Shown: one piece after another, positions 50,428-59,121 of the stretch | Numbering within the stretch: position 1 is the first letter of the stretch | How the letters are laid out: every line of letters starts with the position of its first letter | From: Rhizobiaceae bacterium | Lineage (GTDB): Bacteria; Pseudomonadota; Alphaproteobacteria; Rhizobiales; Rhizobiaceae | Assembly (NCBI GenBank): GCA_023953775.1 | Contig: JAMLJD010000016.1 | Span: 1-64,000, forward strand | Length of the DNA: 64,000 bases | Direction: 5' to 3' | Notes under the pieces: model-generated | The model's input: the letters and a program-made list of their open reading frames with translations, nothing else | What the model was told of the DNA's origin: nothing | Database searches by the model: none | Made by a program: the position numbers and the translations under genes

Positions 50428-51308
50428 GGATCCACATGATGCGTTTCATCGCAGCCGCGGCCCTCGTGCTCGGCCTTTCCTGTCCCCCGGTGCAGGCAAA
50501 CGAGGTCGACACGCTGGGCAATGCCTCCCGGATCGTCGCGATCGGCGGGTCGATCACCGAGATCGTCTACGCGCTCGGCGAGGAACACCGGCTGGCGGGA
50601 CGCGATTCCACCAGCCTCTATCCCGATGCCGCGCTTGCCCTGCCCGATGTCGGCTACATGCGCCAGCTCTCGCCGGAGGGCGTCCTTTCGGTCGATCCCG
50701 ACGGAATGCTGGCGCTCGAGGGCAGCGGCCCGCCGGAAGCGCTGGATGTCCTGAAGAAGGCCAGCGTGCCGCTGGTCATGGTTCCCGAGACGTTCGACCG
50801 CGACGGCATCCTCGCCAAGATACGGGCCGTCGGAAAGGCGCTCGACGTCGAGGCCGAGGCGGACGGCCTGGCGCGCTCGGTCGGCGCCGAACTCGACGCC
50901 GCCACGGCGCTGACCGCCGGCATCGACGACCGTCGCCGCGTGCTCTTCGTCCTCAGCCTCCAGGGCGGCAAGGTACTCGCATCCGGCACCGGAACGGCGG
51001 CCGACGGCATGATCTCGCTTGCCGGCGGCGTCAACGCGGTCTCCGGCTTCTCGGGCTACAAGCAGTTGACCGACGAAGCGATCATTGAGGCGCGGCCCGA
51101 AATCATCATGATGATGGCGCGCGGCGGCGATCTCGATATCGCAGAAGCCGAACTCTTCGCCGTGCCCGCGCTGGCTGCGACCCCGGCCGCGCGGAACGGG
51201 AAGCTTGTGAAGATGAACGGCCTCTACCTCCTGGGCTTCGGTCCGCGCACGGCTTCGGCCGTCCGCGATCTCGCCCGGAGCCTCTATGGCGACGACATGG
51301 CGGACTGA
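50424..51308 (+). CDS. hmuT: Heme ABC transporter periplasmic binding protein
   Basis: A 294-residue cluster-type periplasmic binding protein with a signal peptide (MMRFIAAAALVLGLSCPPVQA) and the two-lobe TroA fold: RIVAIGGSITEIVYALGEEHRLAGRDSTSLYP and VGYMRQLSPEGVLSVDPDGM, the latter carrying a conserved Tyr as probable heme ligand. ATG 50424 overlaps the hmuS stop, but GAGGA at 50426-50430 suggests initiation at ATG 50436 or 50439. It delivers heme to HmuUV. Confidence 0.92.
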   Translation: MRIHMMRFIAAAALVLGLSCPPVQANEVDTLGNASRIVAIGGSITEIVYALGEEHRLAGRDSTSLYPDAALALPDVGYMRQLSPEGVLSVDPDGMLALEGSGPPEALDVLKKASVPLVMVPETFDRDGILAKIRAVGKALDVEAEADGLARSVGAELDAATALTAGIDDRRRVLFVLSLQGGKVLASGTGTAADGMISLAGGVNAVSGFSGYKQLTDEAIIEARPEIIMMMARGGDLDIAEAELFAVPALAATPAARNGKLVKMNGLYLLGFGPRTASAVRDLARSLYGDDMAD

Positions 51309-51311
51309 GCG

Positions 51312-52391
51312 ATGGCGGTGGCACAGGGTGTGACGACGCCGGCGCGGATGCGGCATGGCGAGGGCGACAGGTCCGGCCGGGCGCGGGTGGCAATCGCGCT
51401 GCTCGCCGTCCTGCTTGCCGCCACCGCGCTGTTCAGTCTCGGATACGGGGCTTCGGACGCTTCGGCCTGGACCTATCTGTTCGGCGATGCCGGCTCGCTG
51501 TCGGAAAGCGATCGCATCATCATTCACGATATCCGCGTCCCCCGCATCGTCATGGGCGTGCTGATTGGAGCGTCGCTCGCCGTTTCCGGCGCGGTGATGC
51601 AGGGCCTGTTCCGCAACCCGCTCGCCGATCCCGGCATCGTCGGTGTCGCGAGCGGCGCGAGCCTCGGCGCGGTTTCGGTCATCGTGCTCGGCCCGACCGT
51701 TCTCGCCGGCTTCGTCGCCGCCTTTGGCATCTTCGCGCTGCCTGCCGCCGCCTTCGTCGGCGGTCTCGCCGTCACCCTTGTGCTCTACCGTGTCTCGACC
51801 CGAAGCGGCCGTACGTCGGTCGCCACCATGCTGCTCGCCGGCATCGCGCTCGGCGCTTTGGCCATGGCGTTCACCGGCCTGCTTGTCTTCATGGCCGACG
51901 ACCGCCAGCTGCGCGATCTCACCTTCTGGAACCTCGGTTCGCTGGCCGGCGCGACGTGGAGCAAGATCGCCGCCTCCGGACCGATCATCTGCGCGGCCAT
52001 CGCCTGCGCGCCGTTCCTCGCGCGCGGCCTCAACGCGTTGACGCTCGGCGAGGCGACCGCGAGCCATCTCGGCATCCCCGTCCAGCTCTTCAAGCGCGTC
52101 GCGATCGTGGCCGTTGCCGCGTCAACCGGCGCATCCGTGGCCGTGTCCGGCGGCATCGGCTTCGTCGGCATCGTCGTCCCGCATCTGCTGCGCCTGATGA
52201 TCGGGCCCGACCACCGCTATCTTCTGCCGGCTTCCGCGCTTCTCGGCGCCACCCTGCTTCTGCTGGCCGACGCGGTCAGCCGGACCATCGTCGCGCCCGC
52301 GGAACTGCCGATCGGCATCGTCACCGCCGCGGTCGGCGCACCCTTCTTCCTGTGGATCCTGCTGCGCCGCCGCGGCATCCTCGATCTCTGA
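51312..52391 (+). CDS. hmuU: Heme ABC transporter permease (FecCD family)
   Basis: A 359-residue inner-membrane permease with about ten helices. IRVPRIVMGVLIGASLAVSGAVMQGLFRNPLADPGIVGVASGASLGAV is the FecCD/BtuC signature, and GGIGFVGIVVPHLLRLMIGPDHR the cytoplasmic coupling region. The N-terminus before the first helix is about 25 residues long and basic. It pairs with HmuV to import heme across the inner membrane. Confidence 0.94.
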   Translation: MAVAQGVTTPARMRHGEGDRSGRARVAIALLAVLLAATALFSLGYGASDASAWTYLFGDAGSLSESDRIIIHDIRVPRIVMGVLIGASLAVSGAVMQGLFRNPLADPGIVGVASGASLGAVSVIVLGPTVLAGFVAAFGIFALPAAAFVGGLAVTLVLYRVSTRSGRTSVATMLLAGIALGALAMAFTGLLVFMADDRQLRDLTFWNLGSLAGATWSKIAASGPIICAAIACAPFLARGLNALTLGEATASHLGIPVQLFKRVAIVAVAASTGASVAVSGGIGFVGIVVPHLLRLMIGPDHRYLLPASALLGATLLLLADAVSRTIVAPAELPIGIVTAAVGAPFFLWILLRRRGILDL

Positions 52392-52401
52392 GGCGGACGT
52401 C

Positions 52402-53193
52402 ATGATCGAAGCCCGGTCCATCTCGGTCGCCATCGGCCGCTCGCGCATCCTCGACGAAGTCGACTTCGCAGCCCGGCCGGGCGAGGTGACGGCGATCGTC
52501 GGACCCAACGGTTCCGGCAAGACGACGCTGATGCGCGCGCTTTCGGGCGATGTAGGCTATTCGGGTTCGGTCGCCATCAATGGTCGCGACCTGGCCGGCC
52601 TGAAGCCCTGGCAGGCAGCCGGGATACGCGCCGTGCTGCCTCAGGCGACGACGCTTTCGTTTCCCTTCACGGTGCGCGAGATCGTCCGGCTCGGCCTCAC
52701 CGGCGGCCGCTCCGGCGCCCCTGCCGGCGAACAAAGCCAGCTTCCCGAACGGGCGCTCGCCATGGTCGATCTCGACGGCTTTGCCGGTCGCTTCTATCAG
52801 GAGCTGTCGGGCGGTGAGCAGCAGCGGGTGCAACTCGCGCGCGTGCTGTGCCAGGTCTGGACGCCGGTGCTCGACGGCATGCCGCGCTATCTCCTGCTCG
52901 ACGAACCCGTTTCCAGCCTCGACATCCGGCACCAGCTCGTCATCATGCGGATCGCGCGCGACTTCGCGCGACGCGGCGGCGGGGTCGTCGCTATCCTCCA
53001 CGACCTCAATCTGACCGCCATGTTCGCCGACCGCGTCGCCATGATGTCGCAAGGCCGCCAGGTCGCCTTCGGAACGGTCGGCGAGGTTCTCGAAGATCAC
53101 CTGCTGAACCAGGTATTCGGCTGCGCGCTCAAGGTCGGGGCAACGCCTTCGGCCAGGATGCCCTTCGTCCTGCCGCAGTCCGCCGCGGGATAG
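52402..53193 (+). CDS. hmuV: Heme ABC transporter ATP-binding protein
   Basis: A 263-residue ATPase: Walker A GPNGSGKTTLM near residue 35, Q-loop VLPQATTLSFPF, signature LSGGEQQRVQLARVL and Walker B YLLLDEPVSSLD. WTPVLDGMPRYLLLDEP contains the insertion before Walker B that is typical of HmuV/BhuV rather than of siderophore ATPases. Last gene of the hmuPSTUV run. Confidence 0.95.
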   Translation: MIEARSISVAIGRSRILDEVDFAARPGEVTAIVGPNGSGKTTLMRALSGDVGYSGSVAINGRDLAGLKPWQAAGIRAVLPQATTLSFPFTVREIVRLGLTGGRSGAPAGEQSQLPERALAMVDLDGFAGRFYQELSGGEQQRVQLARVLCQVWTPVLDGMPRYLLLDEPVSSLDIRHQLVIMRIARDFARRGGGVVAILHDLNLTAMFADRVAMMSQGRQVAFGTVGEVLEDHLLNQVFGCALKVGATPSARMPFVLPQSAAG

Positions 53194-53208
53194 AACTGCC
53201 AAGAAAAT

Positions 53209-53229
53209 CTGCACTATAATTCCATGCAG
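53209..53229 (+). promoter_or_regulatory. Promoter -10 within a CTGCA/TGCAG inverted repeat
   Basis: A consensus -10 TATAAT (53215-53220) lies inside CTGCA-N11-TGCAG. TGCA half-sites are used by BoxR/BzdR-type benzoyl-CoA-responsive repressors, though with other spacings. No strong -35 is seen. It is 134 bases before the CoA ligase start. Confidence 0.45.
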
Positions 53230-53362
53230 GCTGCGGAATGGGGCTTGGGCGCTCCATGGAAGCGGCTTGCGCTGCGACCTGCTTGCCATAGCCGCCGCGA
53301 ATATGCATCATATCGCAGTTTCTGCGCCCGTTCGCTGCCGGCGCATCGCAGGGGAGGAGCCT

Positions 53363-54910
53363 ATGGCCAGCGCGAACGGCAATGCTGCGGTCTATTTCGT
53401 CGACCGTCACATCACCGAGGGGCGGGGCGCTAAACCGGCATTCGTGGAATGCGGCGAGGGCGGACGGTCGCTGACCTACGGTGCTCTTGCCGATCGCTCG
53501 TCGCGGATGGCCGGCCTCTATGCACGGTACGGCCTCCAGCCGGAGGACCGGGCGGCCATGATTCTGCTGGACGATGCCGATTTTCCCGTCATCTTCTGGG
53601 GCAGCATCAAGGCCGGAATCATACCCGTTCCGATCAACACGCTGCTTTCGGCCGACTATTACGAGATCATTCTCCAGGATTCGCGCGCCAAGGCGCTGTT
53701 CGTGTCGCCCGAACTCATGCCCGTGGTCACGCCGCTGCTGTCCCGCCTCGGTGACCTCAAGGTCGTCTTCGTCGTCGGCGGCGATGCGGGCGGGCATCTT
53801 GCCTTCGAAGACGAGCTGGTCCGCACCGAGCCGTCCGGCACGCGGGAAGCATCCGCCGACGAAAGTGCGTTCTGGCTCTACTCGTCCGGATCGACCGGCC
53901 GCCCCAAGGGTGTGCGCCACGTCCATGGCAGCCTGCAGGCGACGGCCGAGACCTTCGGCGACAAGGTGCTGGGAATCCGAGAGGACGACGTCGTCCTTTC
54001 GGCAGCGAAACTGTTCTTCGCCTACGGTCTCGGCAATGCGATGACCTTCCCAATGTCGGCCGGGGCCACCGCTGCCCTGTTCCGCACGCGGCCGACTCCG
54101 GACGGCATGGCAGGCGCCATCGCCCGGATACGCCCAACCATCTTTTGCGGCGTCCCGACCCTTTATGCCGCCATGCTGGCGCAGTCCGGCTCCGGCAAGC
54201 CGGAAGGCGCGGACCGGCTGCGGCTGTGCGTCTCGGCCGGCGAAGCGCTTCCCGCCGAGGTCGGAAACCGCTGGAAGAAGCTCTGGGGCGTCGACATCAT
54301 CGACGGCGTCGGCTCCACCGAGATGCTGCACATCTTCCTCTCCAACGCGCCCGGCGACATCGTCTACGGCACCTCCGGGGTAGCGGTCCCGGGCTACCGG
54401 GTCCGGCTCGTCGGTGACGACGGACGCGACATCGAGGGCGCGGGCGAGGTCGGCGAGTTGCTCGTCAACGGGCCTTCGGCGGCGGACGGCTACTGGAACC
54501 AGCGCGACAAGAGCCGCTCAACCTTCGAAGGCCACTGGACGCGGACCGGCGACAAGTACGAGCGTACCGCCGACGGCCGCTACGTCTATTGCGGGCGCAC
54601 CGACGACATGTTCAAGGTGTCCGGTATCTGGGTCTCGCCGTTCGAGGTCGAGCAGGCGCTGGTCAGCCACCCGGACGTGCTCGAGGCGGCGGTCGTGTCG
54701 CATCGCGACGGCGAAGGGCTCGAAAAGCCGCGCGCCTTCGTCGTCCTGAAGGACGGCGCCGATCCCGAGACGCTCGGCGACACCCTCAAGGCGCATGTGA
54801 AGGAACAGGTCGGGGCGTGGAAATATCCGCGCTGGATCGACTTCGTGTCCGACCTGCCCAAGACCGCCACCGGCAAGATCCAGCGCTTCAAGCTGCGCGA
54901 ACCGGGTTGA
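53363..54910 (+). CDS. Benzoate-CoA ligase family protein
   Basis: A 515-residue adenylate-forming enzyme: P-loop WLYSSGSTGRPKGVRHVH near residue 172, the AAKLFFAYGLGNAMTFP segment typical of benzoate/4-hydroxybenzoate-CoA ligases (BadA, HbaA), DGVGSTEMLHIFLSN, hinge YCGRTDDMFKVSGIWVSPFEVE and catalytic Lys in TATGKIQRFKL. It makes an aroyl-CoA from an aromatic or cyclic acid, ATP and CoA. ATG 53363 follows GGGGAGGAG. No ring-cleavage genes (box, bad, bzd) are near; a convergent 4HBT thioesterase gene is the only CoA enzyme beside it. Confidence 0.88.
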   Translation: MASANGNAAVYFVDRHITEGRGAKPAFVECGEGGRSLTYGALADRSSRMAGLYARYGLQPEDRAAMILLDDADFPVIFWGSIKAGIIPVPINTLLSADYYEIILQDSRAKALFVSPELMPVVTPLLSRLGDLKVVFVVGGDAGGHLAFEDELVRTEPSGTREASADESAFWLYSSGSTGRPKGVRHVHGSLQATAETFGDKVLGIREDDVVLSAAKLFFAYGLGNAMTFPMSAGATAALFRTRPTPDGMAGAIARIRPTIFCGVPTLYAAMLAQSGSGKPEGADRLRLCVSAGEALPAEVGNRWKKLWGVDIIDGVGSTEMLHIFLSNAPGDIVYGTSGVAVPGYRVRLVGDDGRDIEGAGEVGELLVNGPSAADGYWNQRDKSRSTFEGHWTRTGDKYERTADGRYVYCGRTDDMFKVSGIWVSPFEVEQALVSHPDVLEAAVVSHRDGEGLEKPRAFVVLKDGADPETLGDTLKAHVKEQVGAWKYPRWIDFVSDLPKTATGKIQRFKLREPG

Positions 54911-54934
54911 GCGGCGGGGGCCTGCTACCCGCCG

Positions 54935-55357
54935 TCACCTGGCCGTCATGTCCTCAAGCAGCGCACGCAGCGGCGCGAGCTCGGCGGCACGCAGACGGCC
55001 GTCCTTCCTGACGAACAGACCGCGCAGTTCGTGGCCCTCGATCACGTCGCGGCCGTCGCAGGTGCCGCGATAGTCGACCCGCAATGTCCTGGCCTTCCAG
55101 TCGAGGCCGGTCATCGTCAGCGTCAGCAGGTCGCCGTTCTCGACCGGCGAGAGAAAGCGTGCGCTCGTTTCGAGCAGGCCGAGCCCGATTGCACCAAAAC
55201 GGTCGCGAAAAAGCGCCTGATTTGCTCCGACCCCCTGCAAAAACCGCTGAAAAACGGCGTCGAAAAACCGGAAATGGTTCGGATAAAAGATGATCCCGGC
55301 GGGATCGCAGTCCCCCCAGCTCACCGGAATCGTCGCCTCGAAGATCATGCTCGACAT
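54935..55357 (-). CDS. Acyl-CoA thioesterase, 4-hydroxybenzoyl-CoA thioesterase family
   Basis: A 140-residue hotdog-fold thioesterase with VSWGDCDPAGIIFYPNHFRFFDAVFQRFL; the Asp in GDCDPAG is the catalytic residue of the Pseudomonas-type 4HBT family. ATG 55357 is preceded by GGAGG at 6 bases. It converges with the benzoate-CoA-ligase-like gene (24 bases apart), so it may hydrolyse the same aroyl-CoA, either as a pathway step or to relieve CoA trapping. Confidence 0.87.
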   Translation of the reverse strand: MSSMIFEATIPVSWGDCDPAGIIFYPNHFRFFDAVFQRFLQGVGANQALFRDRFGAIGLGLLETSARFLSPVENGDLLTLTMTGLDWKARTLRVDYRGTCDGRDVIEGHELRGLFVRKDGRLRAAELAPLRALLEDMTAR

Positions 55358-55565
55358 GAAGCCTCCATCGCCGCTGGCCCGCCTTCGCTGCGGTATGCGC
55401 CGGGCCTTGTCCAGTCGCCATGCATGAGCCCGAACCGGGGCCATATCGTCAAGCCCGGACGAGCGCCATGTGAGTCCACTTGGCTGCAAAATGCTGTAGT
55501 CTGTCGCCGGGCAAACGGGGCAGAAGGTGGCGGGTATTCACACCCTCCGCCATTCGCGGGGTATC

Positions 55566-56498
55566 ATGACAGAGGTCGTCATTGCCGAATTCATGGACGA
55601 GAAGGCGGTGCGCCGCCTCGCCGACCGGCACGAAACGATCTACGATCCGGAACTTGTCGACGCGCCGCGCGAGCTGCGGGAGCTCGTTTCGCAGGCGCGT
55701 GCGCTGATCGTGCGCAACCGTACACAGGTGCGGGGCGACCTCCTTGCCGGCAACCGGACGCTGGAATGCGTCGGCCGTCTCGGCGTCGGGCTCGACAATA
55801 TCGACATCACCGCCTGCAAGGCGCTGGGCATCACGGTCTATCCTGCCACCGGCGCCAACGACCTGCCGGTCGCCGAATATGTCGTCGCCAACGCGCTGAT
55901 GCTGATGCGCCGGGCCTACCGGGCCACCGCGCTCGTCGCCTCGGGCAAATGGCCGCGGCCGCAGCTCATCGGGCGCGAGATATCGGGCAAGGTGATCGGG
56001 CTGATCGGCTACGGTTCGATCGCGCGCGAGGTGGCGCGCCGCGCCGAGGCGCTCGGCATGAAGATCATTGCCTTCGATCCCTATCTCGACCCGCGCAGCC
56101 CGATCTGGCGCTCCACCGGACGGCGGACCCTTGACGATCTGCTCGGCGAGGCCGATGTCGTCAGCCTCCACGTCCCCCTCAATCGCGAGACACGCCACAT
56201 GATAGACACAGCCCGGATCGCGCTGATGAAGCCGGGCGCCATCGTGATCAATGCGGGGCGCGGCGGCGTGATCGACGAGCGCGCGCTCGTGGCCGCCCTG
56301 CGGACGGGACGGCTTGGCGGCGCCGCGCTCGACGTGTTCGAGACGGAGCCCCTCGACGAGGCTGCCGGCAGGATCTTTTCCGGTATTCCGAATCTGATCC
56401 TGACGCCGCATATTGCCGGCGTGACCCAGGAATCCAACATCCGTGTTTCCGAACTGATCGCCGACCGCGTCCTCGCCCATTTGAAGAGCGATTCGTGA
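55566..56498 (+). CDS. D-isomer-specific 2-hydroxyacid dehydrogenase (SlcC/SerA-like)
   Basis: A 310-residue NAD-dependent dehydrogenase: VGRLGVGLDNIDITACKALGITVYPATGAND, Rossmann motif IGLIGYGSIAREV near residue 150, catalytic Arg in NAGRGGVIDE, Glu in FETEPLDE and His in LTPHIAGVT. It is shorter than SerA and lacks an ACT domain. (S)-sulfolactate dehydrogenase SlcC belongs to this group and acts with ComC, whose relative is the next gene. The stop overlaps that gene's GTG. Alternative: a glycerate or other 2-hydroxyacid dehydrogenase. Confidence 0.85.
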   Translation: MTEVVIAEFMDEKAVRRLADRHETIYDPELVDAPRELRELVSQARALIVRNRTQVRGDLLAGNRTLECVGRLGVGLDNIDITACKALGITVYPATGANDLPVAEYVVANALMLMRRAYRATALVASGKWPRPQLIGREISGKVIGLIGYGSIAREVARRAEALGMKIIAFDPYLDPRSPIWRSTGRRTLDDLLGEADVVSLHVPLNRETRHMIDTARIALMKPGAIVINAGRGGVIDERALVAALRTGRLGGAALDVFETEPLDEAAGRIFSGIPNLILTPHIAGVTQESNIRVSELIADRVLAHLKSDS

Positions 56499-57496
56499 CC
56501 GAAACGAACCTTTCCATCAAGGACGCACACGATGTTGTCGTCGCGGCGCTCGTCGCGAGCAACACATCCACGGACAATGCCCGCTCGGTAGCCAATGCGC
56601 TGATAGCCGCCGAGTGCGCCGGACAAGGCGGCCACGGATTGCGGCGCGTGCCGGCCTACTCGGCCCAGGCTCTCGCGGGAAAGGTGGATGGCCGGGCGGT
56701 TCCGGCGATCGAACAGCCGCGGCCGGGCCTGTTGCGCGTCGACGCCGCGCACGGCTTCGCCTATCCCGCGCTCGACCTCTGCCACGACAATCTCCCGGCC
56801 ATGGCGCGCGCCTGCGGCATCGCCACTGGCGGCATCTTCCGCTCGCATCATGCCGGCGTGGCGGGCGTGCAGGTAGAACGTTATGCCCGGATGGGACTGG
56901 TCGCGCTGATGTTCGCCAACGCGCCGGCCTCGATGGCACCGTGGGGCGCGCGCCGGCCGCTGTTCGGTACGGACCCGATCGCCTTTGCAGCGCCGGTTCC
57001 GGCAGGCGATCCGATCGTCGTCGACGTGTCGCTGTCGCGCGTGGCACGTGGCAAGCTGATGGCGGCGGCGCAGAAGGGCGACACGATTCCGGAAGGCTGG
57101 GCGCTCGATCCCGACGGCAATCCGACCACCGATCCCAAGGCGGGTATGGCCGGGACGATGGTGCCGATGGGCGAGGTCAAGGGGACAGCGCTGGCGCTAA
57201 TGGTGGAACTGCTGGCGGCCGGCCTCACCGGCGGAAACTATGCCTATGAGGCATCTTCCTTCTTCGACGACCGCGGACCGCCGCCCGACACAGGACAGTT
57301 GATCATGGTGATCGACCCGCAGGGCTTCGGGCCGGGCGCGATCGACCGGTTCGGCGACATGGCCGCCATGGTCGAGGGCAGCGACGGCGCGCGGCTGCCG
57401 GGCAGCCGGAGGCACGAGACGCGCCGTCGGGTGGAGGCGGAAGGTATCGCTGTCGACGACAAACTTCTGGACGAGATCCATGCGCTTTACCGCTGA
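56495..57496 (+). CDS. Ldh/malate dehydrogenase-2 family oxidoreductase (ComC-like)
   Basis: A 333-residue NAD(P)-dependent enzyme of the malate/L-lactate dehydrogenase-2 (YlbC/ComC) family: HGLRRVPAYSAQAL, catalytic His in SHHAGVAGVQVERYARMGLV, and GTDPIAFAAP with the TDPKAGMAGTMVPMGEVKGTALALMVELLAAGLTGG cofactor region. ComC is (R)-sulfolactate dehydrogenase. It starts at GTG 56495 overlapping the stop of a D-hydroxyacid dehydrogenase gene; together the two could invert a 2-hydroxyacid via its 2-oxo form. Confidence 0.87.
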   Translation: MTETNLSIKDAHDVVVAALVASNTSTDNARSVANALIAAECAGQGGHGLRRVPAYSAQALAGKVDGRAVPAIEQPRPGLLRVDAAHGFAYPALDLCHDNLPAMARACGIATGGIFRSHHAGVAGVQVERYARMGLVALMFANAPASMAPWGARRPLFGTDPIAFAAPVPAGDPIVVDVSLSRVARGKLMAAAQKGDTIPEGWALDPDGNPTTDPKAGMAGTMVPMGEVKGTALALMVELLAAGLTGGNYAYEASSFFDDRGPPPDTGQLIMVIDPQGFGPGAIDRFGDMAAMVEGSDGARLPGSRRHETRRRVEAEGIAVDDKLLDEIHALYR

Positions 57497-57544
57497 GCGC
57501 AGGCGATTGCTTTGCATGCCGGATCGGAACGGAGCCGTTCCGAC

Positions 57545-58552
57545 ATGAGCGTGGAAACGTTTGGACGGACCGCCGAAGGCCACGACGTGTATCGCGTCCA
57601 AATCTCCGGAGGCGGACTCAAAGCGTCGGTCATCACCTTCGGGGCCGCTATCCAGGACCTGCGTATCGAGGACCACGGATTCCCCCTCGTTCTCGGCTTC
57701 GAAACATTCGAGCCCTATGAGACCCACGCGGCGTTCTTCGGAGCCATCGCCGGGCGCTACGCCAACCGGATCCGCGGCGGTCGCTTCACCATCGACGGCG
57801 AGCGATATCACGCCGACACCAATTTTCTCGGCAGGCATCTGCTGCATGGCGGCTCCCGGGGGTTCGACCGGCAGCTCTGGACGATCGATGGCTCGGACGC
57901 CCACAGCGTGACGCTGCGCCATATGTCGGAGCGCGGCGATATGGGTTTTCCGGGCGCGCTCGACGTGACATGCACATACCGCCTCCTGCCGGGCGGACGA
58001 CTGACCATGACGCTGTGTGCCGAAACCGATGCGCCGACATTGTGCAATCTCGCACATCACAGCTACTTCAACCTCGATGATGGCGGCCGCACGTCGATCC
58101 GCGATCACCGGCTCGAAATTCGCGGCGAAGCCTATCTTCCCGTCGACGACGACATGATCCCCACGGGCCATGTGGTCCCCGTCGAGGAGACGGCATTCGA
58201 CTTTCGTCTCGCGCGAACCGTGGAAAGCGACGAGGGTCAGCTCTACGACCATAATTTCTGCCTTTCCGCCGAACGCGGCGCGGCACGACGCGTGGCCTGG
58301 GCGCAGGGCGCGACCTCGGGACTGGAGATGGAGGTCTGGACCGGGGAGCCAGGGCTACAGTTCTATGACGGGGCCCATCTTGCAGGAGAAGGGCCGGGCC
58401 TCGGCGGTATCCGCTACCACGCCCATGCCGGCTTCTGCCTCGAGCCGCAGGTCTGGCCGGATTCGCCAAACCGGCCGTACTTCCCGCAGGCAGTGCTTCG
58501 ACCCGGGGAAACCTACCGGCAGAAAACGGAGTACCGTTTCAAGGTCGGTTGA
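57545..58552 (+). CDS. Aldose 1-epimerase (galactose mutarotase family)
   Basis: A 335-residue beta-sandwich mutarotase: FGAIAGRYANRIRGGRF, HLLHGGSRGFDRQLW, the catalytic His in CNLAHHSYFNLDD and the catalytic Glu in GFCLEPQVWPDSPN. It interconverts alpha and beta anomers of aldoses. ATG 57545 was chosen because the upstream extension to 57512 is not conserved in character. It follows the hydroxyacid dehydrogenase pair by 48 bases and suggests that locus handles a sugar or sugar-acid. Confidence 0.9.
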   Translation: MSVETFGRTAEGHDVYRVQISGGGLKASVITFGAAIQDLRIEDHGFPLVLGFETFEPYETHAAFFGAIAGRYANRIRGGRFTIDGERYHADTNFLGRHLLHGGSRGFDRQLWTIDGSDAHSVTLRHMSERGDMGFPGALDVTCTYRLLPGGRLTMTLCAETDAPTLCNLAHHSYFNLDDGGRTSIRDHRLEIRGEAYLPVDDDMIPTGHVVPVEETAFDFRLARTVESDEGQLYDHNFCLSAERGAARRVAWAQGATSGLEMEVWTGEPGLQFYDGAHLAGEGPGLGGIRYHAHAGFCLEPQVWPDSPNRPYFPQAVLRPGETYRQKTEYRFKVG

Positions 58553-58609
58553 CACGGCTGCCGAAAGGCCCTGCGACCATTGATCCTGACCGTCTTACTC
58601 ACCATTTCG

Positions 58610-58637
58610 TTGACAGCCGCATTCGCGACCGTATTTA
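58610..58637 (+). promoter_or_regulatory. Sigma-70-type promoter upstream of the putative RNA and bfd
   Basis: TTGACA (58610-58615), 16-base spacer, TATTTA (58632-58637). Predicted transcription start near 58644, about 165 bases before the bfd start codon. Confidence 0.6.
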
Positions 58638-58643
58638 TGAACT

Positions 58644-58792
58644 GTGCCTTTGATGGCTGGGCCTTGAACCCACCCGATTGGAGGAAGGTGTGAGAGTATC
58701 CGAACAGGCCGCTTCGCGCGGCGCAAGCTCTAACAGCCCTGGCCGCTGGCCCGTCGCCGCAGCGGCGGCCGATCCTGCCTGGCGCGTGGCAC
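58644..58792 (+). ncRNA. Putative structured RNA (6S-like or bfd leader)
   Basis: A ~149-base segment right after a sigma-70-type promoter with no ORF I trust. Ends can pair (GTGCC at 58644 with GGCAC at 58788). A central hairpin is formed by TGTGAGAG/CTCTAACA (one mismatch) closing over CCGC-TTCGC-GCGG, with unpaired stretches on both sides, giving a rod with a large bubble as in 6S RNA; CTTGAACC is also seen. This identification is tentative: it could equally be the 5' leader of bfd-bfr. Confidence 0.4.
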
Positions 58793-58809
58793 GGTAGCGG
58801 AAGACGGCA

Positions 58810-59121
58810 ATGCTCGTCTGTCACTGCAACCTGATCACCCAGCAGGAAATCGAGGAGACCATCGTGTCGCTCCTCGACAAGGACCCGTGGCAGCTCATCG
58901 TTCCCGCGAAGGTCTACCATGCACTCTCCAAGCGCGGGCGCTGTTGCGGCTGCTTTCCAAATGTGGTCGAAACAATTATTCGGGTGACCGAAGATTACCA
59001 TCGCCGCCTCGACACCGGCGGCACGGAACATGTTTCATTTCTCGACCGCGTCCACGAGTTGCGCGGTCAATTCGGGAGAGGCACTCATGAAAGGCGAAAA
59101 ACGGGTCATCGAGCGGCTTAA
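58810..59121 (+). CDS. bfd: Bacterioferritin-associated ferredoxin
   Basis: A 103-residue protein; residues 1-70 are a BFD-like [2Fe-2S] domain with ligands C4-H-C6 and C45-C-G-C48 (GRCCGC). Bfd reduces the iron core of bacterioferritin to release Fe(II). The C-terminal ~35 residues are an unusual charged extension that overlaps the start of bfr by 35 bases, implying translational coupling. Preceded by GGAAG. Confidence 0.9.
   Translation: MLVCHCNLITQQEIEETIVSLLDKDPWQLIVPAKVYHALSKRGRCCGCFPNVVETIIRVTEDYHRRLDTGGTEHVSFLDRVHELRGQFGRGTHERRKTGHRAA

Noticed and set aside
53209-53229. Reading the TATAAT dyad as a firm BoxR operator
   Set aside because: The spacing between TGCA half-sites (11) differs from the one I recall for BoxR, and no box genes are present, so it is kept only as a tentative promoter feature.
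58513-59031. A 172-codon minus-strand frame over the bfd upstream region
   Set aside because: Covers the predicted promoter, the structured segment and antisense bfd; no ribosome-binding site or domain is evident.
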